Part shown: positions 34,062 to 47,459 of the stretch, one piece after another
Numbering within the stretch: position 1 is the stretch's first letter
Layout: each line of letters opens with the position of its first letter
NCBI GenBank assembly: GCA_964017125.1
Contig: OZ024902.1
Span: 104,194,529 to 104,258,528, forward strand
Source: Flabesymbios commensalis
Lineage: Eukaryota; Annelida; Polychaeta; Terebellida; Flabelligeridae
Reading direction: 5' to 3'
Length of the DNA stretch: 64,000 nucleotides
The notes under the pieces: model-generated
Database searches by the model: none
Seen by the model: only the letters and a program-made list of their open reading frames with translations
Told to the model about the DNA's origin: nothing
Program-made: the position numbers and the translations under genes

Positions 34062-34490
34062 TATGTATGTATGTATGTATGTATGTATGTATGTATGTAT
34101 GTATGTATGTATGTATGTATGTATGTATGTATGTATGTATGTATGTATGTATGTATGTATGTATGTATGTATGTATGTATGTATGTATGTATGTATGTAT
34201 GCATGTATGTATGTATGTATGTATGTATGTATGTATGTATGTATGTATGTATGTATGTATGTATGTATGTATGTATGTATGTATGTATGTATGTATGTAT
34301 GTATGTATGTATGTATGTATGTATGTATGTATGTATGTATGTATGTATGTATGTATGTATGTATGTATGTATGTATGTATGTATGTATGTATGTATGTAT
34401 GTATGTATGTATGTATGTATGTATGTATGTATGTACGTACGTATGTATGTATGTATGTATGTATGTATGCATGTATGTATGTATGTCTTA
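34062..34490. repeat. (GTAT)n microsatellite, ~107 units
   Basis: Almost pure GTAT over about 430 bp, with rare GCAT (34200, 34468) and GTAC (34434-34440) interruptions. Long open frames on both strands (CMYV / HTYI repeats) are artefacts of the 4-bp period. Confidence 0.98.
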
Positions 34491-34904
34491 TCAGTTTCTT
34501 GCATATTATTGATGCCGAAGTTTCTTCAATGCGAACTTGAACAGAACGGTTGAACAGAACTGTTGGGAGCTCCATAGATTGAGATGCTCCATAAAGCTGT
34601 ACTCATTAATCCTCTAATGGCTTAGACGATCCATACCATTTATTTGGTTGACGAGTCCCTCAGCGACATCTGATATCACAGATTAACTGTAGCGGTGATA
34701 GCCCTGTATTTAATCACCAACCTGAATCACAACAACAAATCACGCACTATCTGATGCACCGTATAGTTTCAACAATACTAGTTTCAACTATATGACATAG
34801 TAATGAGAGCACCGCAGCAGGGTGATGTGGATAAAATTACTGAGGGTAAATACCCACTTTACGTCTTCATCAGGTTCTTCTATCCCCACTTAGCCTATAA
34901 TATC
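34491..34904. other. no gene recognised
   Basis: Unique-looking sequence between the microsatellite and a SINE. Confidence 0.4.
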
Positions 34905-35235
34905 TTTATTATTTTTGGTGGAGGTTCTCTCTGATATTGGCTGGCCATGATGGCTCATTCGTATCGACTGGGGCTTGTAACCTTTAGCTACCAGATTCGA
35001 ATCCCGGTCGGGCTGGATATTTGTCATCGTGGTTGTGGATGTACTGTGCTCCAAACTGTTCAAAGGCATGGAGTGTACAGTGCTGTCTATGGTACTGTGC
35101 ACTATGAAAAAATCTTGAAGTCATTCAAAATAAGAGTAGGGCATAGACCCGGCTTCGGGCTCCCTTGTGTCGCGATATTGCCTCATTGTACAGAAAGCGA
35201 CGTAAAACAATATTCACTCACTCACTCTCTCTATT
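34905..35235 (+). mobile_element. tRNA-derived SINE with CACT-repeat tail
   Basis: A tRNA-like head contains the B-box CAGATTCGAATCCCGG (~34991-35006) and an A-box-like GGCTCATTCGTATCGACTG upstream. The body includes CATAGACCCGGCTTCGGGCTC and GAAAGCGACGTAAAACAATA. The tail is CACTCACTCACTCTCTC. That 3' end is like those I recall from gastropod SINEs and is the main clue to the phylum. The limits are approximate; no clear target duplication was found. Confidence 0.75.
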
Positions 35236-35365
35236 ATTATACATTATTATGTTGATAGGCTTACATATCCCGTACCCTTATGATTTTTCCAGTAGGCCAA
35301 TGAAGAAAGTTCCGTCGGTTTTTATTATCCAACATGGACATTTTGCATCAATTAATTTGTAATGG

Positions 35366-37184
35366 CATTGTTTTTTTAAAGAATATTTTTACGTCTTAAT
35401 CATGTTAATAACCCTTTCTGTGTATAGTATGATAATAGCAAAGAAACAATTCGGATTCAGGTATCATATTTGAGAGCAACCACCCAGCAATATTATATGT
35501 AATTCACCATACATCTTGGTATTAAAGGGTCGTATCTGGCAGATACTACATTATGTTACAAACGTGACAATGTCTTTTCTGTCAACGAATGTATTAATAA
35601 CATCATCCAATATCTGGAATGATTCGTCTTAATGAAAAATTAAATCACAAATAAAATTAAAATTCAAAGTGAGTAGGGAAAATATGAAAACAACCTGGTG
35701 TCTTTTATAGATAAGAGGTCTCTACCATAGGAGAATAATTAAACGTGTTTCTTCCACTTCTAGCCTCATTAAACCAATTACGTCAAATTACAAAAAGCGT
35801 TTCCACTTGAAAAAAACGACCTAACCAGTTTTCCAATTTCCGTGTAGACGGCGAATTAAAAAAAATTACAGCAATATAAGATTATTTGGAGCAGGAGAGG
35901 CGCCTCTGTTGCTTGCCTGTCATGGTGACGCCTACTGCCCTCTGTTGAGAAGCATGTCTGTGCGACATGATTTAGCACTGGTAAAATCGAAGCTATGCTC
36001 ATAGGCCTACCCTATACACTAATTGGAAATATCCGTTCAAAGCATACACAGATATCTATCTCTCTGTTCAAAATATACTCCATGTATTTAGAAAAACCAT
36101 TGATATATTGATCATCTAGATCACAACATTTAGTTTATCACTATGTTATATGGAAATTGAGAAACAATAATTATTTTCCGAATCTTTATCACACACATCT
36201 AACAAAGTGTTGAACAGTGCATTAAAACGTGTAAAAAAAGTTAAATTGGTAACGTACACAATATGATAAGATAATGCAGAACATATTATTTTTAGCCATT
36301 ATTCTCCAGCGATATTTGCCACCTAATATATCATCGTCTGCTTACTAAGAAATCATTTCAATCAGCCCATTCTACAAATATATAAAATGATTATTTTATT
36401 TCTATTTTTTGCAGATAAGGGCTGCAAATGAATATAGCGAGCTGATATAAAACATACAAAATGAAAATGTAAGTTCAATTTTATTGATATTAACAGATAG
36501 ACAGGCTACAGACAGGCTACGCGTATGTGTATTTATTGATGCTGGTGGCCATTATTACATGATAGTCTCGTCTGACATCATAACATTTATAAGTTTTACC
36601 GTTGCGTCAGTAATTTTAGTTGTCATTTCTGTCTGTTGCAATGACCTGTAATATTGCTGCTTGCTAAATTTACTGGTTATTGAGTTGTCTTCTTCGTTTA
36701 ACACTTACAACGCGGAAATATTTTTGTATAAACTCGAGAAGAGTGGGGGATTGTGTGATTGCTTTCATATTCTGGTTTTCACAATAATTATCGACCATTG
36801 CAGATAATCTATACCATCAATATTGAAGATGGTGGCGCAACAATAATGCAACATTGGGTAAACTCCTCGTGTTTGCTGGGCAGACGGGTGGCCGACATTA
36901 TTCCAATGCCGGGACAACGTTTCGTGTATGTTGGGGTTATAATGTTAACAAGATACAATATTATCACCGATAAAACACTCTTGACATCTTAGAAACTAAC
37001 ATAAAACTATTCCAGGTATTAAATTAGTAGTATCATATTGTCGGGCCAGCACCTGAGGTTTAGCTTTATTTTTTCAAAGTTTCACATTATGCTCTTTTTT
37101 CTTATACAATGCTATGCAATATCATAAGTGACTCTTTATTCACTCCATTATTACTCATTGGTTTGTTGCTTTGAAATGTCTGTC

Positions 37185-37231
<47 letters not shown>

Positions 37232-37232
37232 G

Positions 37233-37269
<37 letters not shown>
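35366..37269 (+). repeat. 1.9-kb tandem duplication, copy 1
   Basis: Starts at CATTGTTTTTTTAAAG and ends with a CAGA microsatellite (37182-37269). It matches 37270-39239 almost base for base (by eye around 97% outside the microsatellites). Each unit carries the same decayed M1 trace (AACATTGGGTAAACTCC, GTGTTTGCTGGGCAGACGG) at ~36838-36930. No gene was seen in it; the mirrored small frames in the two copies are not supported by any domain. Confidence 0.93.
37182..37269 (+). repeat. (CAGA)n microsatellite
   Basis: About 22 units with two interruptions (AGAGACAG, ACGGACAG). It marks the junction between the two duplicated units. Confidence 0.95.
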
Positions 37270-39239
<1,970 letters not shown>

Positions 39240-39454
39240 TGTATTATTCACATAAATAAAAATAATTGCGTTTCTTGTCATAATATGTACAGGTATCTAC
39301 AAAGTGGTTAGTTTGGCAAAATTACGGTAATCGAGAAACATGTAAAATTTTACGTTGAAGGAAAATAATCAATAATAATTAGTGAATTGTAAGATATGCT
39401 AAATTGAATTCAGGTTTATCATATTATTTCACGCGGCCGTGTGTGGGAAGCATA

Positions 39455-39562
39455 CCCAGCAGACACCAGACGTTGAACCAGTGTGGTTTGATGTTGGCCC
39501 AGAGTCGTAGACGATGGGCCAACATCGAACCAACACTGGTTCAACGTATAGTGTTTGCTGGG
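39455..39562. mobile_element. M1 element, full length, 108 bp
   Basis: CCCAGCAGACACCAGACGTTG ... AACGTATAGTGTTTGCTGGG termini, apex GTC-GTA-GAC, with a few mismatches. It is flanked by ATA on the left and TAT on the right, so a TA or longer target duplication is possible. Confidence 0.92.
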
Positions 39563-39856
39563 TATGGTTTGAGAAGATGGAGGGGGTAAATTGGGTCACA
39601 CGTCTTGTAAGTGGCTGACAACATGCGGTGGACACCATAACCTGCAGGGTCATCGAGGGTGATCCCGGACAATCCGCGGATGTCAGGAGAATACCGGATA
39701 CAGAGTATATCGATCCCGGGATAAGTAAGTGATCCAGAGTACAGTGCTGCTCTCCAAAGCCAAAAGGGAGTATCTGCTTTGTTGTGAAGTAAGCATAAAC
39801 TGCGTTTTGACTTGGAACAGTAGAGTGATGCCCGTGCTGTAAATAGCACCCACTAA

Positions 39857-39899
39857 CCAGCAACCATGAGACGTTGGCCCAACGTCTCATGGTTGCTGG
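39857..39899. mobile_element. minimal M1 palindrome, 21-bp perfect arms
   Basis: CCAGCAACCATGAGACGTTGG and its exact complement are separated by one base. It has the family tip (CCAGCAA / TTGCTGG) but no GTC-NNN-GAC centre. Confidence 0.85.
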
Positions 39900-39948
39900 G
39901 TACCAGCATCATATAGCTCACACTGGATCAGTCATGTCAACATCAAAC

Positions 39949-40009
39949 CAACGTTGATTCAGCGTTGGGTCAACGTCTTAGACGTTGGCCCAACGCTGAA
40001 TCAATATTG
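39949..40009. mobile_element. M1 palindrome, 29-bp arms
   Basis: CAACGTTGATTCAGCGTTGG arms, about 3 mismatches in 29, apex GTC-TTA-GAC. Confidence 0.88.
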
Positions 40010-40369
40010 GGCTGTACGTTTTGGGCATCACATTGAACCTTCTAAATTCCAGGTGTACTCTTATTAAATGGAACATTCGACGGTCCAAGAGCTATTGAAC
40101 ATCGAGCAGACATGGCTATATTCTCGTCGCTCAGATTCAGATTTATCTCGATAATACTATGACATGTTATACATTAAATACATATTATAATAGGTTATAC
40201 GCACCTGCTGAGATTACATTAAAATATCTACTTCAAGCCTGGGCTACAAAATATATACCGTATTTTTTTGTAAATATGAGCGTATATTATTATAGCATTC
40301 ATACTTAACATCCTGAGAACTGTCATCATCATTGCTCAAATGTAGGCATATACAATACATTACATATAC

Positions 40370-40370
<1 letters not shown>
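40010..40370. other. no gene recognised
   Basis: AT-rich sequence leading into the CAA tract. Confidence 0.4.
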
Positions 40371-40405
<35 letters not shown>

Positions 40406-40452
40406 CGACAGCAGCATCAACAACAACAGCTGCTGCAGCAATACATATACAG

Positions 40453-40483
<31 letters not shown>

Positions 40484-40519
40484 CGACAACAGCAGCAACA
40501 ACAAAACAACAACAACAGA

Positions 40520-40572
<53 letters not shown>

Positions 40573-40695
40573 AACAACAGCAACAGCAACAACAACGGCA
40601 ACAACAACAACAACAACAGCAGCAGCAGCAACAACGACAAAAACAGTAGCAACAACAACAACAACAATAATAATAATAATACCAAAAATAATAAT
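40371..40695 (+). repeat. (CAA)n / CAG / AAT triplet repeat
   Basis: About 300 bp of CAACAACAA with CAG, CGA and AAC interruptions, passing into AATAATAAT at 40667-40695. It yields long poly-N/Q/T frames on plus and poly-L/V/C on minus. Those frames reflect the triplet period. Confidence 0.95.
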
Positions 40696-40923
40696 AATAA
40701 CCTTGTGAGAAAAAACAGTATTAAAAACACTACAAACAATGATACGGGTTGTTTGTCGCGCTCGTTATAATGCTCAGCCACCACTGATAAATATGTAGAT
40801 TATGCTGAAGCAAATGAAACATCGATATAGATTTTTCTTTTTTATTGCCATTTGACACGATATGGTCCGGGACAACCTCAACAAACAGACCATTAACGCT
40901 TTGCATTTCAAGACACTTTGGTA

Positions 40924-41144
40924 TTATCCCTTTCTCCGCTAAAGTTATCTATTTAAATTTTCACCCACTTGAATTTGTGTCTCGCTACCGCGACCCACAA
41001 CTTCAAGTGTGTGAAAATTATTCATATCTATTTAATTTGAGATCAAACGCTTGCAAATCATTACATTCCCAATAACAGTGATTTGATTGGCTAATCAGAC
41101 GAACTGTAATCGATTATATTCGTGATCAACGCTTAAAGGATTAA
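40924..41144 (-). mobile_element. H2 MITE
   Basis: The hairpin lies at the left (CACCCACTTGAATTTGTGTCTCGC / GCGACCCACAACTTCAAGTG). The body has GAGATCAAACGCTTGCAAATC and CATTCCCAATAACAGTGATTTG. Ends are TTATCCCTTT and GCTTAAAGGATTAA. Confidence 0.82.
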
Positions 41145-41499
41145 GAAAGAAACAACATTTTATTTGCTCTCGAGTGTTTTCAATTCTGGATAAATGTCAA
41201 ACATTAGGTGCGCGTATGATAGCTGATAGACACGTGAGATTCAGTAGCCGTCTGGTATAACAGTCTCCAATTGCACATCTGACCTCAATATGCTTGTAGA
41301 ATCATAGGAGTTTGAGGTAGATAAACCTTGAAATGTAGTTGATATTTAGTTTCCTGGAAATTGAACAGGTTGCTCTTTCACTTTACAAAGTGGAAGATAC
41401 ACCATCTCATTTCCAAGATGGATGATTTATTGAAATGTATCTCACGTGATTGATTATACGTGCTAGTATTCTTATTCTCATGTTTACAATCTAATAACA
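41145..41499. other. no gene recognised
   Basis: Spacer between two H2 copies; nothing recognised. Confidence 0.4.
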
Positions 41500-41720
41500 T
41501 TTAAATCGCTAAATTAAATAATTTAAATTTTCACCCACTTCAAATTGTGTCTCGCTACCGATCGCTGGGTGAAAATTACTCACAGTTGTTTAACTGGAGA
41601 CCAAACATCAGGAAATATTAAAGTTTAAACATATTTTTCGTTCCCAATAACTGCGATTTAAACAGGCAAATAGAACGGATTAAAAACGACAATAGGCGCG
41701 CTTAGCGGTTTAAGGGTTAA
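41500..41720 (-). mobile_element. H2 MITE with collapsed hairpin
   Basis: The left arm CACCCACTTCAAATTGTGTCTCGC is present, but most of the opposite arm is lost (only GCTGGGTGAAAATT remains). The body has ACTGGAGACCAAACATC, and the right end is GCGGTTTAAGGGTTAA. Confidence 0.8.
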
Positions 41721-41783
41721 GAGAACAGCGCAAAACCCAAAGAAATATTCCCCAAAACTAAATACAGAAGATTATTTGCTTCT

Positions 41784-42023
41784 TTACTCTTACAGTGAGG
41801 GGATCGACTCTAGACGTCAGAATCTGACGTCTGTATAGGCGTCAGATTGTGACGTCCAAAGTCGATCCCCGCACTGTAAGAGTTAAAATATTTCCAATGT
41901 CCGTAGACCCATAACATAGATATTTGAATGAAGCGGAAAGAGACATTTATGATGATTTCAATTTAAAAAAAACCTTTGGTCTCCATGATTTGCACAAAAA
42001 TATTTTAGCGCTGTAAGGGTTAA
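41784..42023 (-). mobile_element. H1 MITE, complete
   Basis: TTAC at the left and TTAA at the right. The hairpin (~41794-41877) has arms GGGGATCGACTCTAGACG / GTCCAAAGTCGATCCCCGC and an apex TCTGACGTC-TGTATAG-GCGTCAGA. The arms read GATCGACT where most H1 copies have GACCGTCT, and the partner arm carries the matching AGTCGATC. The body has TAGACCCATAACATAGATATTTG, and the end is GCGCTGTAAGGGTTAA. Confidence 0.9.
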
Positions 42024-42625
42024 GTTTGCGTGCGCTGTGCCTTAGGTTTTAAAGGGTCATGTTTAGCTTTAATTGTGCATGTAGCTCTGGTAAAGGGTAG
42101 TAACCAACTAAATGTGTCCTCATATGTAGGGTCAGCGGTACATGTGGCTGACCTCAACTGACGCTATCGATCTGCAGTGATTGATTCTATCTAGAGATTG
42201 ATATGCACTGTCACCCACGGTATCAAACTTAAAGTGTATCTCTAAGTAAGGAGGATCCATTTCTCTTCTCACCTGCAATATTTGAATAATTAAAACTCTT
42301 AAGCATGGGTCACCATTATGCATGCAGTTCTCATGTTTTAAATAATATTTTGTATGATGCCTTTTTAAAAGTATTATTTATCAATAATCGCTAATATTGT
42401 GCATTAAGTTTAATGGAATGAAATTTCAGCTCGTGGTAACGCTAAATTTAAATATAGACATTCCAATTATTTTGCAAATCAAGAGGTGATTTCATAAACC
42501 TAACTGTAATTTCCGATCTATGAAATCCAACAAGCCGTCATAAACTGATATCATCGTTTGAAAGACAATTTAATCACAAATGTCGATAACGAATTTTACA
42601 CATTGAGTTTAAATATCGTGCCCTT
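42024..42625. other. no gene recognised
   Basis: Unique-looking sequence; nothing recognised. Confidence 0.4.
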
Positions 42626-42723
42626 CCCAGCAAACACGAGTCCTTGGACTAATATTGTTTTGAAGTCGGATGATCGTCTGTGATTCTGGCCCAACGTTAG
42701 TTGAAAATTTCGTGTTTGCTGGG
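42626..42723. mobile_element. M1 element, full-length but decayed inside
   Basis: Termini CCCAGCAAACACGAGTCC and TTTCGTGTTTGCTGGG still pair. The core (GGATGATCGTCTGTGATTCTGGCCC) has lost the GTC-NNN-GAC symmetry. Confidence 0.85.
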
Positions 42724-42883
42724 TTTGGCTTTTGTTACACCAGCTTTTGCTTCCCCAGTATTGCCATCTGCCTGCAGATGTCGGCTCGCCGTGACATGAC
42801 ATGTTTGATGACGATCTAGTATCCCTCAGTATAATAAGCGGTCACGATCCCGCCGTGATGTCACCCCGGCTGGCCACCTCACA

Positions 42884-42949
42884 TAAGACGCCGTATCAAC
42901 ATTGGACCAGCGTCCACCGACGCTGGCCCAATGTTGATACAGCGTCTTA
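42884..42949. mobile_element. M1 palindrome, 31-bp arms, 4-nt apex
   Basis: TAAGACGCCGTATCAACATTGG arms with about 2 mismatches in 31; apex GTC-CACC-GAC. The outer arm is shared with the 45.8-kb copy (GACGCCG(T/C)ATCAAC), a rare case of two related copies. Confidence 0.9.
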
Positions 42950-43637
42950 GATGTTCTGGCAGACCACACATGGTACTGCAGGGTGTCCTGGCATACCATG
43001 TCACTGCAGGCTGCAAGAGAAGAAGCACCAGATCAAGCCAGATTCAACGCCAATCAATGATCTCTGCCAACAACAGAAAACTTCCCGGAACTGCCAATGT
43101 TTCCCACCGTACTACAAGCACCCTTTACAGCTATATGCTTTACATAGATGAATTCTTTAGAATAGCAATTCCTTGATTTTACTCCGCAGCTGCACATAAA
43201 TCGTCTCTTTGTGAGCTAAAATGAGTAAATGTAAAGTGAATAATGATATTTTGTCAACGGATTTATTCTCCAAGGAAAAGTAAGGCCTAATGAAATAAAT
43301 GTGTCACCTTCCGAGTTTAATTGATGCCATTGTCGATAAATTAATTCAAAGGTCTTGGGTTCGCTACCCGGTGCGACTAACATTATTTCTTCACTGATGG
43401 CATTAACAGCCAAATAAATGAGATCACGAATCGCAATAATAGATCATTAATATCGTGTAAAAATCAACAATATGTTTAGTTTATCATCGCGCGCGGTCAA
43501 TAAGACCTTATGAAAGATTATAATTAAAGCAAAAATAAAGGTACCCTGGAAGTGTTAATCCATCCAGCCCGCACTGCCGAGCTCCTGACCTCTCCCAGTC
43601 TACACCAGGCACCCCTTATACGCCAGACACAGACCCC
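42950..43637. other. no gene; weak tRNA-like box
   Basis: GGTCTTGGGTTCGCTACCCGG at 43351-43371 resembles a B-box and could be a SINE fragment, but no A-box or tail is visible. Nothing else was recognised. Confidence 0.3.
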
Positions 43638-43846
43638 TTAAACCCCACAAAGCTGAAATCCTTTTGTATGAACCATGGAGACCAAAGGGTTTTTATCATT
43701 TTGAAATCACCATAAATGTCTTAGTTAGCTCTGTCTGCTTCATTTAAATACCTATGTTATGAGTCGACGGCCATTATAGTTTTTTTAATTCTTTCATTGC
43801 GGAGATCGTCGTTAGACGTCAGAAACTGACGTCTCTGCATGGTTAA
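43638..43846 (+). mobile_element. H1 MITE
   Basis: TTAA at 43638, ATGAACCATGGAGACCAAAGGG, ATAAATGTCTTAGTTAGCTC, TACCTATGTTATGAGTCGACGG. Then the hairpin arm GCGGAGATCGTCGTTAGACGTCAG with a truncated partner, closing GCATGGTTAA. Confidence 0.82.
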
Positions 43847-45337
43847 ACCTTAGCATCCATATGAGAACAACTAACATTCAGCCAATGTCAACAAGAGTTG
43901 TCAGCGGGTACATAGGGATCCGTGGATGATGCCCCCCACATCATTATGTGTCTTCTCCATCCTTTAGATCCGTGTGACCTCAGCATTCCAGATGACCACC
44001 ATATAGGCTACCATGGTCAGGTCCTTGATGAGGCAGGTGGCCATCTCAACTCACTATTGTTTTGCCGCTGCAGATACCCGGCAGGCACTATACGCTTAAC
44101 CTATGTTTTTTCAATGGTGGGCCAACCATTGAACCGACATAGTTTGAGTGTTGTTTGATGTTTGTCACTCCAATCATCTACAGATTCAATCAAATCCCTC
44201 ATTGATAGGCCCCTACCACTTCTTCATCATCCATCATTGATAGGCGCCTACCCCTGCTTCATTACTGTTTTGAAGAATATAAGTGCGTCTAACTATTTGC
44301 TTATGATTTGCCAGTATTGTTATAATTATTTATTGTTCACAAATCTTTTCTTTGTTACTTTTAATAGCAGGCGCGCTGATGCCTATACTAATATGCACTG
44401 AAAACAGAGCTATATTAAAATCGAAAAGAGTAGTCATTGGCTTCGAGCTTCTGTCTGCGGCATTATCGACCCACGAGGCTTGTGTTGTCTGCGACGCTGG
44501 TACGACGTTGAACCGACGTGGATTGAAGCTGAAACTATTTTGGAAACATGCAGATACACGGTTTGAATAGCATACCCAGCGTTCTCGTTTCGCATCTGGA
44601 CAACAATGTTTCGTATAAATTATTATCTCACCATTGTATATAGGAAACTGTGATTACGTCAATTCCTTGCCACGCTTGATCGTAAACATCCATTTTCTTT
44701 AATATTAGAAATCTCTACAGTTATGCCAGGACATTTATCATGCTTATCTATTTGTGTCTTGTTTACACATTTTCTGATACTTATAATTATGTGTCATTTC
44801 TATCAGACAGGCCTACATAAATAAGTTGCGACTAATTACCAAACAGTTACTGTTTCCTAATTAATTATTAACTTTGGAACTGATCCAAATGTCATATTCA
44901 TGCTTGTAATTAGTATTATAATGATTATTATAATCTTGTGTAAGCAGTGTTAATCACACATGCACGTACCATATCCATATCGCCAAAATATTAAAAAAAA
45001 CGTCTGGTCACTTCAGTTGGTTCACGTTGTAATTAGCTTTTAACAAAAGGAAAAGCCTCATGTTCTTTACAGGAAATTAATGTGTCCTAAAACATTCAGG
45101 TGATCATTCTTATGGACTGAGATAGTATATTGAATGATATTATATTAAATTCTACGATAAGAACTTGGAATTTAGTAATGTATACAATTTGTTTTTCTTA
45201 GATATATTATCAAGAATACATATACATAGATATGTGTTTATACATTCTTTATATTATATTACGATATTCCGTTTGCTAGTAGGCATATAGATACAACAAT
45301 AAATATGCAGACATCCTGAAGTCCACCTTAAATGTCT
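43847..45337. other. no gene; decayed M1 arms
   Basis: M1-like remnants occur at 44110-44140 (CAATGGTGGGCCAACCATTG, a small palindrome) and 44485-44520 (GTCTGCGACGCTGGTACGACGTTG). The rest is AT-rich and unassigned. Confidence 0.4.
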
Positions 45338-45568
45338 TTAACCCTTTGACTTCCAGGCCGGGGTGCATGCCAGGATCCAGATATACTGGTGTACGAGTTC
45401 TATTTTTCGTCATTTGAAGCTGGAATTGCTGACGCAATTCCCAGCTTCAAATGACGAAAAATACATAAATGTAGTATATATTTGACGAAAATTTGTGTCA
45501 TTTTATGGTTACGTTCATTGACGAATGACGACGGAAATTTCCGTCATGTATGGTAGTGAAAAGGTTAA
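45338..45568 (+). mobile_element. H4 MITE, copy 1 (231 bp, complete)
   Basis: TTAA on both sides; ends CCCTTTGACTTCCAGG and CATGTATGGTAGTGAAAAGG. The hairpin (~45403-45465) has arms TTTTTCGTCATTTGAAGCTGG(G)AATTGC and an apex TGAC. A second small palindrome GACGGAAATTTCCGTC lies near the right end. It matches 46115-46345 in inverted orientation with about 4 differences in 231 bp. Confidence 0.93.
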
Positions 45569-45822
45569 TGTGTCTTGGACCATACCTCTGGGTATGCTAA
45601 TAGCAGAGGGGGTACTTTCATCTGCATCTGCATCTTGTCATTTGTTAATGAATGAACATGGCATGCATATCTACGTCTGCTTTACTAATGATGTCACTGT
45701 GGATGATTTAGGACTCACTGTTCCTGTCATTCGGCCGGAATTTGCCGCTTTGGTGTATGGCTTATAATGATGTGTTCCCCTGACTTGGTTTCACTTGAAT
45801 CGACTTCTCTTGAACCTGAACT
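45569..45822. other. no gene recognised
   Basis: Part of the ~546-bp segment between inverted H4 copies. An 80-codon frame crosses the H4 edge (45525-45767) and has no recognised motif. Confidence 0.35.
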
Positions 45823-45881
45823 GACGCCGCATCAACGCTGGGATAACGTCTGCGACGTTGGCCCAGCGTTGATACGGCGTC
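45823..45881. mobile_element. M1 palindrome, 28-bp arms
   Basis: GACGCCGCATCAACGCTGGG arms, about 3 mismatches in 28, apex GTC-TGC-GAC. It lies between the two inverted H4 copies. Confidence 0.88.
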
Positions 45882-46114
45882 TCTTGGACGTCACGGACTC
45901 ATTACGCATGGCGGGATCTGATGGTTGATGGATCACTGTCCCCTCCGAGACAAAACTTGCCATTGAAATGTCCATCTTGTGGGGACGAGACTCATTGATG
46001 CAGCCTAACAGCTCCCCTACCCTCGCTCAGCTTGAAAACTCCAGACAAAATGTAACCAAGAGATTACTCTGCTATTTATTGTCAACAACAAAACGGGGCC
46101 CGGCGTCAAGGTCC

Positions 46115-46345
46115 TTAACCCTTTCACTACCATACATGACGGAAATTTCCGTCGTCATTCGTCAATGAACGTAACCATAAAATGACACAAATTTTCGTCA
46201 AATATATACTACATTTATGTATTTTTCGTCATTTGAAGCTGGAAATTGCGTTAGCAATTCCAGCTTCAAATGACGAAAAATAGAACTCGTACACCAGTAT
46301 ATCTGGATCCTGGCATGCATCCCGGCCTGGAAGTCAAAGGGTTAA
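46115..46345 (-). mobile_element. H4 MITE, copy 2 (231 bp, complete)
   Basis: Reverse orientation of 45338-45568, same length, both TTAA flanks intact (TTAACCCTTTCACTACC and GTCAAAGGGTTAA). One hairpin mismatch differs from copy 1. High identity implies recent activity. Confidence 0.93.
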
Positions 46346-47350
46346 CAACAAATAAAATAGCTCTGAGACCAGGCAGTAATGTAGTTCACTTGAGCAGATG
46401 ACGTTATCTGAATGGTGGAATAAATGTCGCCGACGATGATTAGAAGTGCATATAGTTGAGGGGTAGCTGCGAACCTTTTCACGTCTTGTGAGATAGAATG
46501 TCTTGGCCAAGGTTATGTCGTCCCTGGTCACCAGGTGTCTCTGACAGTGTTATTTTGCAGCTTTATCAATATTTACAGTCAACGAAGTTTTACTCTCAAC
46601 ACATAATAGACTACATACAGCTTTGGTTTCACATTGAGACTTTCACATTGGGATATTTCAGACGAGAATGGAGTCAGCCTTGACCTATCGTTTTTCCAGC
46701 ACCTCCCGCTAGAAGAACAAGACTAGCTGATTTATTAATGACAAGGTGGTGCTATCTACAAGGCGGCAAGTCAGACAACTTCACTGTCTATTACTGTCTT
46801 TGGTGGCTGAAATAATGCAATTTGACAACATTAAAGAACCAGTATTACAAGACGTTGAACGAACGTCTACCCAAAATTCTCTAATCATGTCTGGTTGTTG
46901 CCATGTATGCCTTTTTATGATTACATTAAATTTAACATGGTGTTTTAAAGTTACAGACGTAACCCCTGGCGATACCATAGCACTATTATACCTTGTCTTG
47001 TAGCATTATTATGCCATATTATGTACTTTTATTGTTCTATGAGGGTTTGACATAAAAATAAACAATTATCATGACTGAAGCTACACAAGCATGACAATTA
47101 GAAACTTATAATAAGGTCCCTGAGATGTGTGGCTGGTCACATACTCTGCACTGTGATGCTATTTATTGGAATGCTATTTGCCATGATGTATTGTCTCACA
47201 GTGCCATTTATTATTGCGATATTTATCTGCAGACCATTTTTCTTGATGCAATTTTTGGCTGTTTCTGACAGGCTGTCGGATGCCTATACTTCGCAGTGAC
47301 TGCTGTTGTCTCAGACTTGAAGCAGAGTCTTCAGCTGATGGCCATGTCTT
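46346..47350. other. no gene recognised
   Basis: Mixed-composition unique sequence. Short frames on both strands are without domains. Confidence 0.4.
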
Positions 47351-47459
47351 CCCAGCAGACACGAGACCTTGAGCCAATGTTGGTTCAAGGTTGGGCCAGC
47401 GTGGTACACGCTGGACCAAGCTTGAACCAACATTGGCTCAGGGTCGCGTGTTTGCTGGG
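47351..47459. mobile_element. M1 element, full length, ~53-bp arms
   Basis: CCCAGCAGACACGAGACC ... GGGTCGCGTGTTTGCTGGG termini. The apex is GTG-GTA-CAC in place of the usual GTC-NNN-GAC, so both sides of the centre changed together. The arms carry GAGCCAATGTTGGTTCAAG and its near-exact complement. Confidence 0.92.

Noticed and set aside
33986-34575. Open frames of 150-225 codons over the GTAT tract
   Set aside because: Present in several frames on both strands purely because of the 4-bp period.
40329-40784. Poly-Q/N or leucine-rich protein
   Set aside because: A CAA triplet tract; homopolymer frames arise in all phases with no flanking coding sequence.
43330-43380. tRNA gene at the GGTTCGCTACCC B-box
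   Set aside because: No A-box at the right distance and no acceptor stem.
45525-45767. 80-codon frame between the inverted H4 copies
   Set aside because: It starts inside the H4 terminus and has no motif or splice context.
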